34,315 nucleotides of DNA. Source: an uncultured Bacilli bacterium. GTDB taxonomy: Bacteria; Bacillota_I; Bacilli_A; RF39; UBA660. The notes under the pieces are model-generated. The model made no database searches. It had not been told where the DNA came from and saw only the letters and a program-made list of their open reading frames with translations. The position numbers and the translations under genes were made by a program. Within the stretch, counting starts at the first letter, position 1. Each line of letters opens with the position of its first letter. The stretch spans positions 1 through 34,315 of the forward strand of contig CALVRX010000039.1 in assembly GCA_944358815.1 (NCBI GenBank), in the 5' to 3' direction. Of this stretch, positions 25,791-33,319 are shown in pieces.

Positions 25791-28670
25791 TTAATTTAAT
25801 TTTGTAATTTTACTGGCAATTATTTGATATTGATCATATCTTTTTTCAACTTTACCGATAATTTGTAAAATGTCACCTGGATTAATGTTACCGGTTGTTT
25901 GATAGGTTTTAGGAAAGACAACAATTTCAATGGTTGCGAGTTCATCACTAGCGGTTATAAACATCATTTTTTCTTTATTTTTGGTGTCAATTTCTTTAGT
26001 TTTATCGCCAATGACAATAGCTTCAATTGTTTTATCAAAATAGTTTTTAATGTTTTTTAGTTCAATGGCTTTAGGGTTTAATTTTTTATAGTCGGTTACA
26101 GGATGATTACTTAAATAAAAGCCGAATACTTCGAGTTCTTTTTGCATAAGTTCTTGTTTAGATAGTTCTTCATATTGATGAAGTTCTGGTTTAAAGGTAT
26201 CGTCAATAACATAAGTACCGATTTCACTATAGCCGGTAATAATATCAAGATTTTGAATTAAAGTGTTTTTATTAATGCCAAAGGTATCGAAGGCGCCAGC
26301 ATAAATTAAAGATTCTAAGGTTTTAGTGGTAATAGGTCCACCATAGCAGCGACAAACAAAGTCAAATATATCTTTAAATTTACCTTTTTCACGCTGTTGC
26401 AGGATTATTTTAGTGGCATTTATGCCGACATTTTTGATATTTGTTAAAGGAAAGATGATCTGATTATTTGAGGTAATATAAATATCGGTACTGATATTGA
26501 TATTAGGTTTTTGGACGTGGATATTATTTTTATTACATTCATAGATGTATTCTTTAGTTTTGGTTTCACTATTGATGGCGTTAGTCAAAAGATGTTTCAT
26601 AAAGATTTTTGGATAATGAGCTTTGAGATATGCCATGCGGTAAGAGGTCATAGCATAGGCAACTGAATGAGAGCGATTAAAACCGTAGTCGGCGAATTTA
26701 AAAATCATATTATATACTTTTACAGCTAGTTCTTTATCATAGCCATTATTAATACTACCTTGAATAAATTTATCTCTTTCTTTAAGTAATATGTCGGCAC
26801 TTTTTTTACTCATGGCTCTTCTTAGTAAATCAGCTTCGGCTAAAGTATATCCGGCCATGATATGAGCAATTTGCATGATTTGTTCTTGGTAGATAATGAT
26901 GCCATAGGTGGGTTTTAAGATAGGTTTTAAATTTTCATGAAAATAGTCGATTTTTTCTTTTCCTTGTTTTCTACGAATATATGAATCAATATTTTTCATA
27001 GGTCCAGGTCTAAAGAGGGCTAAGGCAGAAACTATATCTTCAAAAGTGGTAGGTTTAAATTTTTGAAGAAAGTTTTTCATACCTTCTGATTCAAACTGAA
27101 AGATACCGGTGGTATTGACGGTGGTAAAAATATTTAGAGCTTTTGGATCATTTTCGGGAATGGTATCAAAAGTAAGGTCATTAATTTCATTTAAGATACT
27201 GGCAATCAAGGTTAAGTTTTTTAAGCCTAGGAAATCCATTTTTAATAGTCCAAGGTTTTCCAGATAATCTTTATCATATTGAGTAGCGTATAATTCATCG
27301 TGAGTTTTATCCAGAGGAACATATTCATCGAGGTTATATTTAGACATGACAATACCGGCCGCATGAAGTGATGTATGGCGTTTAATGCCTTCAAATTTAC
27401 TAGCTATTTGATAAACAGGCATGAATTCTTTATTAATTTGTAAGAAGTGTTTTACTTGCATATTTTGAAAGTTTTGTTTTAATGATAGTTTGGAGTCTAA
27501 TAGTTTACTTAAGTTATCGGCTTTTTTTTGATCGACATTTAATACTCTAGCGACATCTTTTATAGCTTGTTTAGCAGCTAGCGTGCCAAAGGTGACAATA
27601 AAGGCAACTTTTTTATGTCCATATTTTTCATAGCAGTATTTAATTACTTGCTGTCTTTTAGTGTCTTCAAAGTCGACATCAATATCGGGCATGGTTATTC
27701 TATCGGGGTTTAAAAATCTTTCAAATAATAGATTATATTTTAAAGGGTCAATGGTGGTAATGTTTAGGCAAAAGGCGACTAATGATCCAGCTGCGCTTCC
27801 CCTACCCGGTCCGACTAGGATATTATGGGTTTTGGCAAATTTAATATAGTCGGCGACAATTAGAAAGTAATCACAAAATCCCATTTTATTAATGATTTCT
27901 AATTCTTTTTTTAATCTAATGGCGTATGTTTTAGGAGCGTAGGCACCAAAATGTTTTTTCATTCCGGCAATACATGCTTTTTTTAAGGTTTCATAAGGGT
28001 CATTATTGTTATCAAATACAGGAAGTAAGTTATTATGAAATTTAATTTCAAGGTCACACATATTAATTAGGTATTCATTATTTTCATTTTGTTTTAAAGG
28101 AAGCAGACTTTTATTAGTGAAGGTTTCAGTAATTTCATCGATAGATTTGCCTTCTTTAATGGCTTTTAAATATTTTAAGTATTTTTCATCTTCCTTATTT
28201 ATACATAATATTTCGTCCATATAAAGGGCGTTTTTTAAATTGATATTATGTTTTTGGGAATCGTTTTTATAAGTGACAAAAATATATTTATATATTTTTT
28301 TTAATTCATTATATAGTTTACGGCTTTCATATGGGACTAGACAGATAAGTCCTTCTGAATAGTTATTTAAAATATCTAAAGTTAATTTAGTTTCAGATTG
28401 AATGGTAGTTATTTTAATTAGATTTTTATAGCCTGAATAATTCATGGCATAGAAGATAATTTTATCTGGCAAGGATATTTCAAGACCAATAATCGGTTTG
28501 ATATTATTTTTTTTACAAGCAGTATAAAAGTCTAAGGCACCATACATATTATTATCAGTAATAGTTAACGCTTGGATATTATATTTTTTGGCTGTTTGGA
28601 TTAAGTCATCAATTTTGATCATGCTTTTTAGAAGTGTATTACATGTTTTAATATTAAGTGGTGCGTACAT
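25791..28670 (-). CDS. dnaE: DNA polymerase III alpha subunit, DnaE type
   Basis: The 959-residue C-family replicative polymerase has these parts: an N-terminal PHP domain (about 1-200), the palm with GPGRGSAAGSLVAFCL and catalytic Asp residues in MPDIDVDFED near 327, HTSLHAAGIVMS, LKMDFLGLKNLT, ALFRPGPM, GIIIYQEQIMQIA, the helix-hairpin-helix region (NIKNVGINAT), and a C-terminal OB fold. It is somewhat shorter than usual (about 1,050-1,150). The PHP start reads LNIKTCNTLLKS where active enzymes have HLHTHSEYSLL, so the metal-binding His residues are lost and no PHP exonuclease is expected. In Firmicutes DnaE works beside PolC. The ATG follows AAAGGAGGG. Confidence 0.93.
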   Translation of the reverse strand: MYAPLNIKTCNTLLKSMIKIDDLIQTAKKYNIQALTITDNNMYGALDFYTACKKNNIKPIIGLEISLPDKIIFYAMNYSGYKNLIKITTIQSETKLTLDILNNYSEGLICLVPYESRKLYNELKKIYKYIFVTYKNDSQKHNINLKNALYMDEILCINKEDEKYLKYLKAIKEGKSIDEITETFTNKSLLPLKQNENNEYLINMCDLEIKFHNNLLPVFDNNNDPYETLKKACIAGMKKHFGAYAPKTYAIRLKKELEIINKMGFCDYFLIVADYIKFAKTHNILVGPGRGSAAGSLVAFCLNITTIDPLKYNLLFERFLNPDRITMPDIDVDFEDTKRQQVIKYCYEKYGHKKVAFIVTFGTLAAKQAIKDVARVLNVDQKKADNLSKLLDSKLSLKQNFQNMQVKHFLQINKEFMPVYQIASKFEGIKRHTSLHAAGIVMSKYNLDEYVPLDKTHDELYATQYDKDYLENLGLLKMDFLGLKNLTLIASILNEINDLTFDTIPENDPKALNIFTTVNTTGIFQFESEGMKNFLQKFKPTTFEDIVSALALFRPGPMKNIDSYIRRKQGKEKIDYFHENLKPILKPTYGIIIYQEQIMQIAHIMAGYTLAEADLLRRAMSKKSADILLKERDKFIQGSINNGYDKELAVKVYNMIFKFADYGFNRSHSVAYAMTSYRMAYLKAHYPKIFMKHLLTNAINSETKTKEYIYECNKNNIHVQKPNINISTDIYITSNNQIIFPLTNIKNVGINATKIILQQREKGKFKDIFDFVCRCYGGPITTKTLESLIYAGAFDTFGINKNTLIQNLDIITGYSEIGTYVIDDTFKPELHQYEELSKQELMQKELEVFGFYLSNHPVTDYKKLNPKAIELKNIKNYFDKTIEAIVIGDKTKEIDTKNKEKMMFITASDELATIEIVVFPKTYQTTGNINPGDILQIIGKVEKRYDQYQIIASKITKLN

Positions 28671-28688
28671 ATTTATCCCTCCTTTATC

Positions 28689-28717
28689 ATTTTACTATAA
28701 TTTTAGGCGATAAACAA
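28689..28717 (-). promoter_or_regulatory. dnaE promoter
   Basis: Minus strand TTGTTT, 17 bases, TAAAAT. A TATAGT four bases upstream of the -10 is an alternative. Confidence 0.6.
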
Positions 28718-28737
28718 AATTTTTTTGACAATTTTAA

Positions 28738-28767
28738 TTTACAGATAAATGAATATGTTGTTATAAT
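28738..28767 (+). promoter_or_regulatory. Promoter of the ClpX-like gene
   Basis: TTTACA, 18 bases, TATAAT, 25 bases before the start codon. It lies back to back with the dnaE promoter. Confidence 0.7.
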
Positions 28768-28792
28768 GAATGTGGGGGGAAGGATTGATAAT

Positions 28793-30211
28793 ATGGATGA
28801 TTTAAAAATGTTTTTTGATTTAGGATATGTGGATAGTGATACAGCACTTGGTCTTGCATATATTTATAAGCCACGTTATGGTTTAATTAATAAAAGTATT
28901 GGAATGCAGAATTATTATGAAGTTATAGATGTAGATATGGGTTTTAAAACTAGCAATAATTTTTTTATTTCTGTTTTAAAAAATTCCGGTGAAGTGATTA
29001 GCTTAGGAAATGATTTCAGTGAAGATGATTTTGCTTTAGATTTTAAAAGTTTTGAAGAATTATCTAAAGAGTGCGGAGAGTTTAATACAGATTTATTTTT
29101 AAAACAATATGAAGAAAAAATGGGAAAATTTTATACTTGGAATTATGCTAAAAACGAGTTTGAAGAAATTAAGGATGAGAAATTTTTAGAAAAACATAGA
29201 AAAAAGAAAAAAATTGTTCCTAAAGATTTGAATATTTTAAATATGTATGGCAAAATTAAAGAAACTATTATTGCTCAAGATGAACAAGTTAAACAAATTT
29301 TAGCAGCAGTATATAAGAATCAGAAGTTAATTAATTCATCTTTAGATTTAGAGACTATTTCCAAGTTAAAGGAAAATATCATCGTATATGGTCCGACTGG
29401 TACGGGTAAAACGGAGATACTCACTCAAGTGGCGAAATTATGTGATGTACCAATTGTTATTGAGGATGCGACATCTTTTACTGAGTCTGGTTATGTAGGA
29501 CGCGATGTTTCAGAGATGCTGAGCGATTTATATTCAGCGGCCGGTATGGATATTCATTTAGCTGAGCAAGGAATTTTAATTATCGATGAGTTTGATAAAC
29601 TGGCCGATAGTGGTAGTAATGGAGCATTGGATGGTCCTTCAAGAAATGGTGTACAAAGGTCTCTTTTAAAAATTTTAGATGGTGGTACTGTGACATTTAG
29701 AGAGGATAATTACGAAGGTAATGTAATTGATTTTAATACTTCTAAATTAACGGTAGTCGCACTTGGTGCATTTAGCGGTATTAAGAAGAATGATGATTAT
29801 TCTGATATATCAATGAAAGATTTTATCGATATGGGAATTATGCGTGAGGTTATGGGCCGTTTTTCGAAGTTAGTGGCGATGAATCATTTTTCTAGAGAAG
29901 ATTATAGAAAGATTTTATTAGAGTCTAATTTAAGTCCTTTAAATACATATCAAAGGTTATTTGCTGAATTAAATATTGATTTTTCTTATGATGATAAACT
30001 TATAGATTATATTATTGATGAAGCTGAGGCATTGGACTGTGGAGCTAGAAGTTTAAAAACTGTATTTGATGGGATTATCAGTAGTGATTTATTTGATATT
30101 TTTGCGGGAAAGAAAAAAAGTATACATTTAACTGTGCCAAATGATAAAAGTAAATCTTATGTGGCTAAAAAAAGAGCTTCTGAGAACAGAAAAAGAGTAG
30201 GTTTTCTTTAA
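28793..30211 (+). CDS. ClpX-like AAA+ ATPase with unknown N-terminal domain
   Basis: 472 residues from ATG 28793, which follows GGGGGGAAGG; the frame opens 45 codons earlier but would include the promoter. Residues 1-165 form an unrecognised domain (MDDLKMFFDLGYVDSDTALG start). The ATPase then shows Walker A GPTGTGKTE near 200, pore loop GYVGRD, Walker B ILIIDEFDK near 260, the GAFSGI sensor, GRFSK arginine finger region near 356, and sensor 2 GARSLKT near 416, all like ClpX. The ClpX zinc finger is missing, and I see no IGF loop for binding ClpP. It is therefore more likely an unfoldase without ClpP, in an unknown pathway. It is the only gene of its unit. Confidence 0.85.
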   Translation: MDDLKMFFDLGYVDSDTALGLAYIYKPRYGLINKSIGMQNYYEVIDVDMGFKTSNNFFISVLKNSGEVISLGNDFSEDDFALDFKSFEELSKECGEFNTDLFLKQYEEKMGKFYTWNYAKNEFEEIKDEKFLEKHRKKKKIVPKDLNILNMYGKIKETIIAQDEQVKQILAAVYKNQKLINSSLDLETISKLKENIIVYGPTGTGKTEILTQVAKLCDVPIVIEDATSFTESGYVGRDVSEMLSDLYSAAGMDIHLAEQGILIIDEFDKLADSGSNGALDGPSRNGVQRSLLKILDGGTVTFREDNYEGNVIDFNTSKLTVVALGAFSGIKKNDDYSDISMKDFIDMGIMREVMGRFSKLVAMNHFSREDYRKILLESNLSPLNTYQRLFAELNIDFSYDDKLIDYIIDEAEALDCGARSLKTVFDGIISSDLFDIFAGKKKSIHLTVPNDKSKSYVAKKRASENRKRVGFL

Positions 30212-30250
30212 TATTTATTTATATATTTTCAAATATTTCCTTGTAAATAT

Positions 30251-30279
30251 TTGACTTATGAGGAATTATGTGGTAAAGT
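30251..30279 (+). promoter_or_regulatory. rpmB promoter
   Basis: TTGACT, 17 bases, TAAAGT with TGG before the -10. A TTATAT lies three bases further. Confidence 0.75.
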
Positions 30280-30315
30280 TATATAGCGAAGAAAAAAACT
30301 TAAGGAGGGATAATC

Positions 30316-30489
30316 ATGGCAAAAAAAATTACAGATGCGAAACCTTTATTTGGTAATCGTCGTTCACATGCTTTAAATGCGACAAGACATGCGTTTAAAC
30401 CTAATTTACAAACAGTAACAATTAATGGTAAAAAATACAGAGTAACTGCTCGTGAATTAAAAACTATTAAAAAAATGTTAGCTGCTTAA
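30316..30489 (+). CDS. rpmB: 50S ribosomal protein bL28
   Basis: 57 codons from ATG 30316, behind AAGGAGGGATAATC, to TAA 30489; short enough to be missed by ORF cut-offs. The product has the bL28 pattern: a basic start ([13 protein letters not shown]), then [19 protein letters not shown], a beta hairpin [15 protein letters not shown], and a basic tail (KTIKKMLAA). The CxxC zinc pair of some L28 proteins is absent, as in many Firmicutes. It has its own promoter and terminator. bL28 binds 23S rRNA near the exit site of the large subunit. Confidence 0.93.
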   Translation: MAKKITDAKPLFGNRRSHALNATRHAFKPNLQTVTINGKKYRVTARELKTIKKMLAA

Positions 30490-30512
30490 GTCCATGATTA
30501 TGGACTTTTTTT
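30488..30512 (+). terminator. rpmB terminator
   Basis: AAGTCCAT-GATT-ATGGACTT followed by TTTTT. It begins within the stop codon. Confidence 0.9.
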
Positions 30513-30544
30513 ATAAAAAAAAGCTTCTGAGAGAAAGAAGCTTT
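30513..30544 (-). terminator. Terminator of the two-component operon
   Basis: Minus strand AAGCTTCT-TTCTCTC-AGAAGCTT followed by TTTTTTTATAA. It overlaps the histidine kinase stop. Confidence 0.88.
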
Positions 30545-31802
30545 ATTTTATTGTAAAGGTAATGCCAACGCGTTCGTTTTTGACAGTGACTTCATACCCT
30601 AGTAGGGATAGGGTTCTTTTTACAATTGAAAGTCCCAAACCGAACTGTCCGTTGATACCTTTTTTATAAGGAGTAAACATGTCATTTAAAATGTCTTCAT
30701 CGATATTTGGTCCATCGTTATAAAAGGTAATACGATGGTTTTTAACCGTAATTTTAATTTCTTTTTGGGCATATCTTGTGAAATTACTTAAGATATTATC
30801 AATAATGGCTTCCCAATTGTCTTCAGAACCTTTGAAGACTGTTTTTTTATCCAAAATATCGATTTGCCATTTAATATCTGGCCTTGTCATTTTAAATTTG
30901 GATACGGAAGATTCTAGTATATCGACGATATTTATTTCGCCGCTAGTATAATTTTCCATATCTTTAAAATACGTTAATTTATTTAAATATAGTAAGGAGT
31001 GTACTTTTATTTCTAATTTTTTTATTTCTTGTTTTATTATTTTTAGTCCATCTTTTTCACTTTCCACGCCATCTTCGATTGCCTCAATATATGATCTTAT
31101 AACGGTGAGAGGGGTTTTAAAATCATGAGAAATATTTTGATACATTTGGTTTTTATATTCATCTTGTTTATGTAGGGTAAGTTTCATCTCGTCGATGGCT
31201 TTAGATAGGACTTTTAGTTCGTCATCTACTTTATATTTATATTTATCGACATAGTTATCATTATCTAAGTTATCAACTTTTTCTTTTAGATGACGAATTT
31301 TTTGGGCGAGCGACTGACTCCACCAAGCTACTATGGCAAGCATTAGTAGCAAGGTAATTAATAGAACCGGGAATAAGGCTTCTATTATGTCAGAACGCAT
31401 TTGATGGACATAGTCATCATTGGTGAGGGCTATTTTATGTTCTTGTCCATCATGTATTGTATTATAGTAGTAAGTTTTGCCATGGTAATTAAATTTACCA
31501 TATTCATTTTTTATGTTTTCTATAATTTGTTTAGCTGGCAGATCAATTAATTTTGTTAAGTTACTAGATGTTGTGATAGTGTCATTTTTGACATATAGAT
31601 AAGCAATGGAGCTATCTATTTCGGTTTGTGAGAAGTCGGAACGTACAACATCTAAAGGAGTTTTCAAGTATAAATATATATTTTTTTCATAAATTGGTAT
31701 TAAGACTTTTGGGAGTATAATCGCAATACTTATGTATATGAGGGCGAACATGATAAGGACTATGGTTAAGACTTGTCTATATAGGTTATGTCTTAGTTTC
31801 AT
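30543..31802 (-). CDS. Sensor histidine kinase
   Basis: A 419-residue membrane kinase. The first helix (about 9-32) and second helix (about 140-160) flank an outside sensor of about 105 residues. A HAMP-like linker and dimerisation helix follow, with the phosphorylated His in NISHDFKTPLTVIRSY near 225. The catalytic domain has N box NILSNFTRYA, G1 FYNDGPNIDED and G2 GQFGLGLSIVKRTL. The outside domain is not recognisable, so the signal is unknown. It overlaps the response regulator by four bases (ATGA) and ends in a terminator. A role in envelope sensing is only a guess. Confidence 0.92.
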   Translation of the reverse strand: MKLRHNLYRQVLTIVLIMFALIYISIAIILPKVLIPIYEKNIYLYLKTPLDVVRSDFSQTEIDSSIAYLYVKNDTITTSSNLTKLIDLPAKQIIENIKNEYGKFNYHGKTYYYNTIHDGQEHKIALTNDDYVHQMRSDIIEALFPVLLITLLLMLAIVAWWSQSLAQKIRHLKEKVDNLDNDNYVDKYKYKVDDELKVLSKAIDEMKLTLHKQDEYKNQMYQNISHDFKTPLTVIRSYIEAIEDGVESEKDGLKIIKQEIKKLEIKVHSLLYLNKLTYFKDMENYTSGEINIVDILESSVSKFKMTRPDIKWQIDILDKKTVFKGSEDNWEAIIDNILSNFTRYAQKEIKITVKNHRITFYNDGPNIDEDILNDMFTPYKKGINGQFGLGLSIVKRTLSLLGYEVTVKNERVGITFTIK

Positions 31803-32452
31803 GATAATCTATATCCATATCCGTAGATTGTATTTAATCTAAGTTTAGGCATTTTTTTTCTAAGTCTTCTGACTAAATCATCTACTACCCTATCACTACC
31901 AAAGTAGTCATTTCCCCAAACTGTTTCTAAGATATGGCTTCGCGAAAAAGATTTTTTTCTATTTTTGACAAACATTAATAATAAATCAAATTCTAAAGTA
32001 GTGAGAGAAAGTTCTTTAGGACCGTCTTTTACTAATCTTTTATCAATATCTATTTCGTAACTGTCATATTTAATTTTTTGGGTTTGCCCCATATAAGTTC
32101 TTTTTATAATATTATTTACTCTTAATACTAATTCTTTTGGTGAATACGGCTTAGTAACATAATCATCACTTCCTAACTCTAAGCCGATTATTTTATCCAA
32201 ATCTTGGTCACGAGCTGAAGTAAATATTACGGGAACTTCACTACTTTCCCTGATTTTTTTGATAATGTCATAGCCACTTACTTCGTCGCCTAACATTATA
32301 TCAAGTATCCATAAGTCAACTTTATCAGTTACGTGATTTAAAGCATCAGTTCCATTATAATATTGGGTTACTTCATATCCTGCTCTTTCTAAATATGATT
32401 TTATTAAGTCATTTAAATTTTTTTCATCTTCAACTAAACAAATTTTATACAT
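31799..32452 (-). CDS. OmpR/PhoB-type response regulator
   Basis: A 217-residue regulator. The receiver domain (1-120) has the acidic pair in LVEDEKN, phospho-acceptor Asp near 52 in LWILDIMLGD, Thr/Ser in IFTSARD and Lys in VTKPYSP. The winged-helix DNA-binding domain (about 125-217) has LSLTTLEFDLLLMFVKN, FSRSHILETVWG, and RVVDDLVRRLRKKM ending YGYGYRLS. It is the first gene of a two-gene operon with the kinase and probably controls its own operon. An extended -10 TGTTATACT lies about 30 bases upstream; no ribosome site of note precedes the ATG. Confidence 0.93.
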   Translation of the reverse strand: MYKICLVEDEKNLNDLIKSYLERAGYEVTQYYNGTDALNHVTDKVDLWILDIMLGDEVSGYDIIKKIRESSEVPVIFTSARDQDLDKIIGLELGSDDYVTKPYSPKELVLRVNNIIKRTYMGQTQKIKYDSYEIDIDKRLVKDGPKELSLTTLEFDLLLMFVKNRKKSFSRSHILETVWGNDYFGSDRVVDDLVRRLRKKMPKLRLNTIYGYGYRLS

Positions 32453-32682
32453 TAGTTATCGCCTCATTTATAGTATAACACTATTTCAGTTTCGGGTCAT
32501 CTATCACGTCCTTTCTAAGAGCTATTTTCCTGCTCTGTAATAATAATACTAAATCATTGTGGAGAAATTTTGATAAAAATATGTGAAATTATGTGAGAAG
32601 GAAAATATTGTTAAAATGCGCTAAAGATAAAGGACGTGTGTTTACTTAAATGTTCTTAATTAGATAAATCGATAATTATATG
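32453..32682. other. Gap between the response regulator and the MutS-like gene
   Basis: About 230 non-coding bases. They hold the extended -10 of the regulator gene (near 32475), a small AGAGC/GCTCT hairpin near 32520, and a perfect 10-base inverted repeat CACGTCCTTT (32505-32514) / AAAGGACGTG (32629-32638). No terminator for the upstream MutS-like gene is clear. Confidence 0.5.
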
Positions 32683-33087
32683 TCATAAAATCTTTTCTAT
32701 TTCATCTAATATGTCATTAATTTTAGAATTGTTTTGTAAAACTTTAAGTCTTTCATATATTTTATTTATTCTATCTTCTATATTTAAGTCATTAGATATG
32801 TATTTATCATAATTGTTTAAATTAAATTTTTTTCTTGTAATTTCATCATTTTCTATAATTAGATAATTAATCTTAAAATTTTTCAATTTTGATATTACTT
32901 TTTCAAAACTACTTATTGGAAACCCTACTCTATTTACTCCATTAACTTCTTTTATTTTGTAGTTAAATAAATTATTTAAAAGATAGACATCTTCTCCATA
33001 TGCTTCATAAAAAATTCCCACTTTTATTAAAATAATATATTTTGGATATTTATTTTTATATATATTATATTTATCTTTTATTTTCAT
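32683..33087 (-). CDS. Free-standing MutS domain I-like protein
   Basis: The 134-residue protein matches the first (mismatch-reading) domain of MutS: KYPKYIILIKVGIFYEAYGEDVYLLNNLF corresponds to 'PD.ILLFRMGDFYE.F.EDA....L', then VGFPISSFEKVISKLKNFKINYLIIE to 'GVP....D.YI.KL...G..VAI.EQ'. No clamp, lever or ATPase domain follows. The last 40 residues look like a coiled helix (NIEDRINKIYERLKVLQNN). It cannot do repair alone. As I recall, MutS-like small proteins are among accessory proteins of diversity-generating retroelements, which fits the next gene upstream. The ATG has AAAGGAG; a promoter-terminator leader precedes it. Confidence 0.72.
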   Translation of the reverse strand: MKIKDKYNIYKNKYPKYIILIKVGIFYEAYGEDVYLLNNLFNYKIKEVNGVNRVGFPISSFEKVISKLKNFKINYLIIENDEITRKKFNLNNYDKYISNDLNIEDRINKIYERLKVLQNNSKINDILDEIEKIL

Positions 33088-33104
33088 AAAACTTACTCCT
33101 TTAC

Positions 33105-33148
33105 AAAAAAAACAGTATCAAGCGAAGGTCAAAGCCTTGTTGGTACTG
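33105..33148 (-). terminator. Terminator hairpin in the leader of the MutS-like gene
   Basis: Minus strand CAGTA/TACTG, CAA/TTG and AAGG/CCTT stacked with small bulges, then eight T. It lies only about 10-15 bases after the expected transcription start and 18 bases before the start codon. It would release an RNA of about 50 bases unless read through. Confidence 0.75.
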
Positions 33149-33164
33149 CTTAAAACTTTTTTTA

Positions 33165-33193
33165 ATTATATCATATCTTTTTAAATATTACAA
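33165..33193 (-). promoter_or_regulatory. Promoter of the MutS-like gene leader
   Basis: Minus strand TTGTAA, 17 bases, TATAAT with TG before the -10. Confidence 0.85.
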
Positions 33194-33319
33194 AATATTT
33201 AATATAATTAATGCTTTTCGATTATATTAATTCATAAACTATATTGTTTTAAAGAAAACTATTGTTACAATGATCAAAATTAGGTGTTAAATCAAATGGA
33301 TTATTTTTATTATTTTATA
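33194..33319. other. AT-rich gap between the surface protein and MutS-like gene
   Basis: It contains an AT-rich inverted repeat (TTAATATAAT / ATTATATTAA, 12-base gap, near 33197-33230) and a loose direct repeat AAACTATATTGTT / AAACTATTGTT. No reading frame and no copy of the 3' end of the surface protein gene (template repeat) can be seen by eye. Confidence 0.45.

Noticed and set aside
33105-33319. DGR template repeat upstream of the MutS-like gene
   Set aside because: By eye, no stretch here or in 32453-32682 resembles the 3' end of the surface protein gene with A at variable positions; an alignment search would be decisive.
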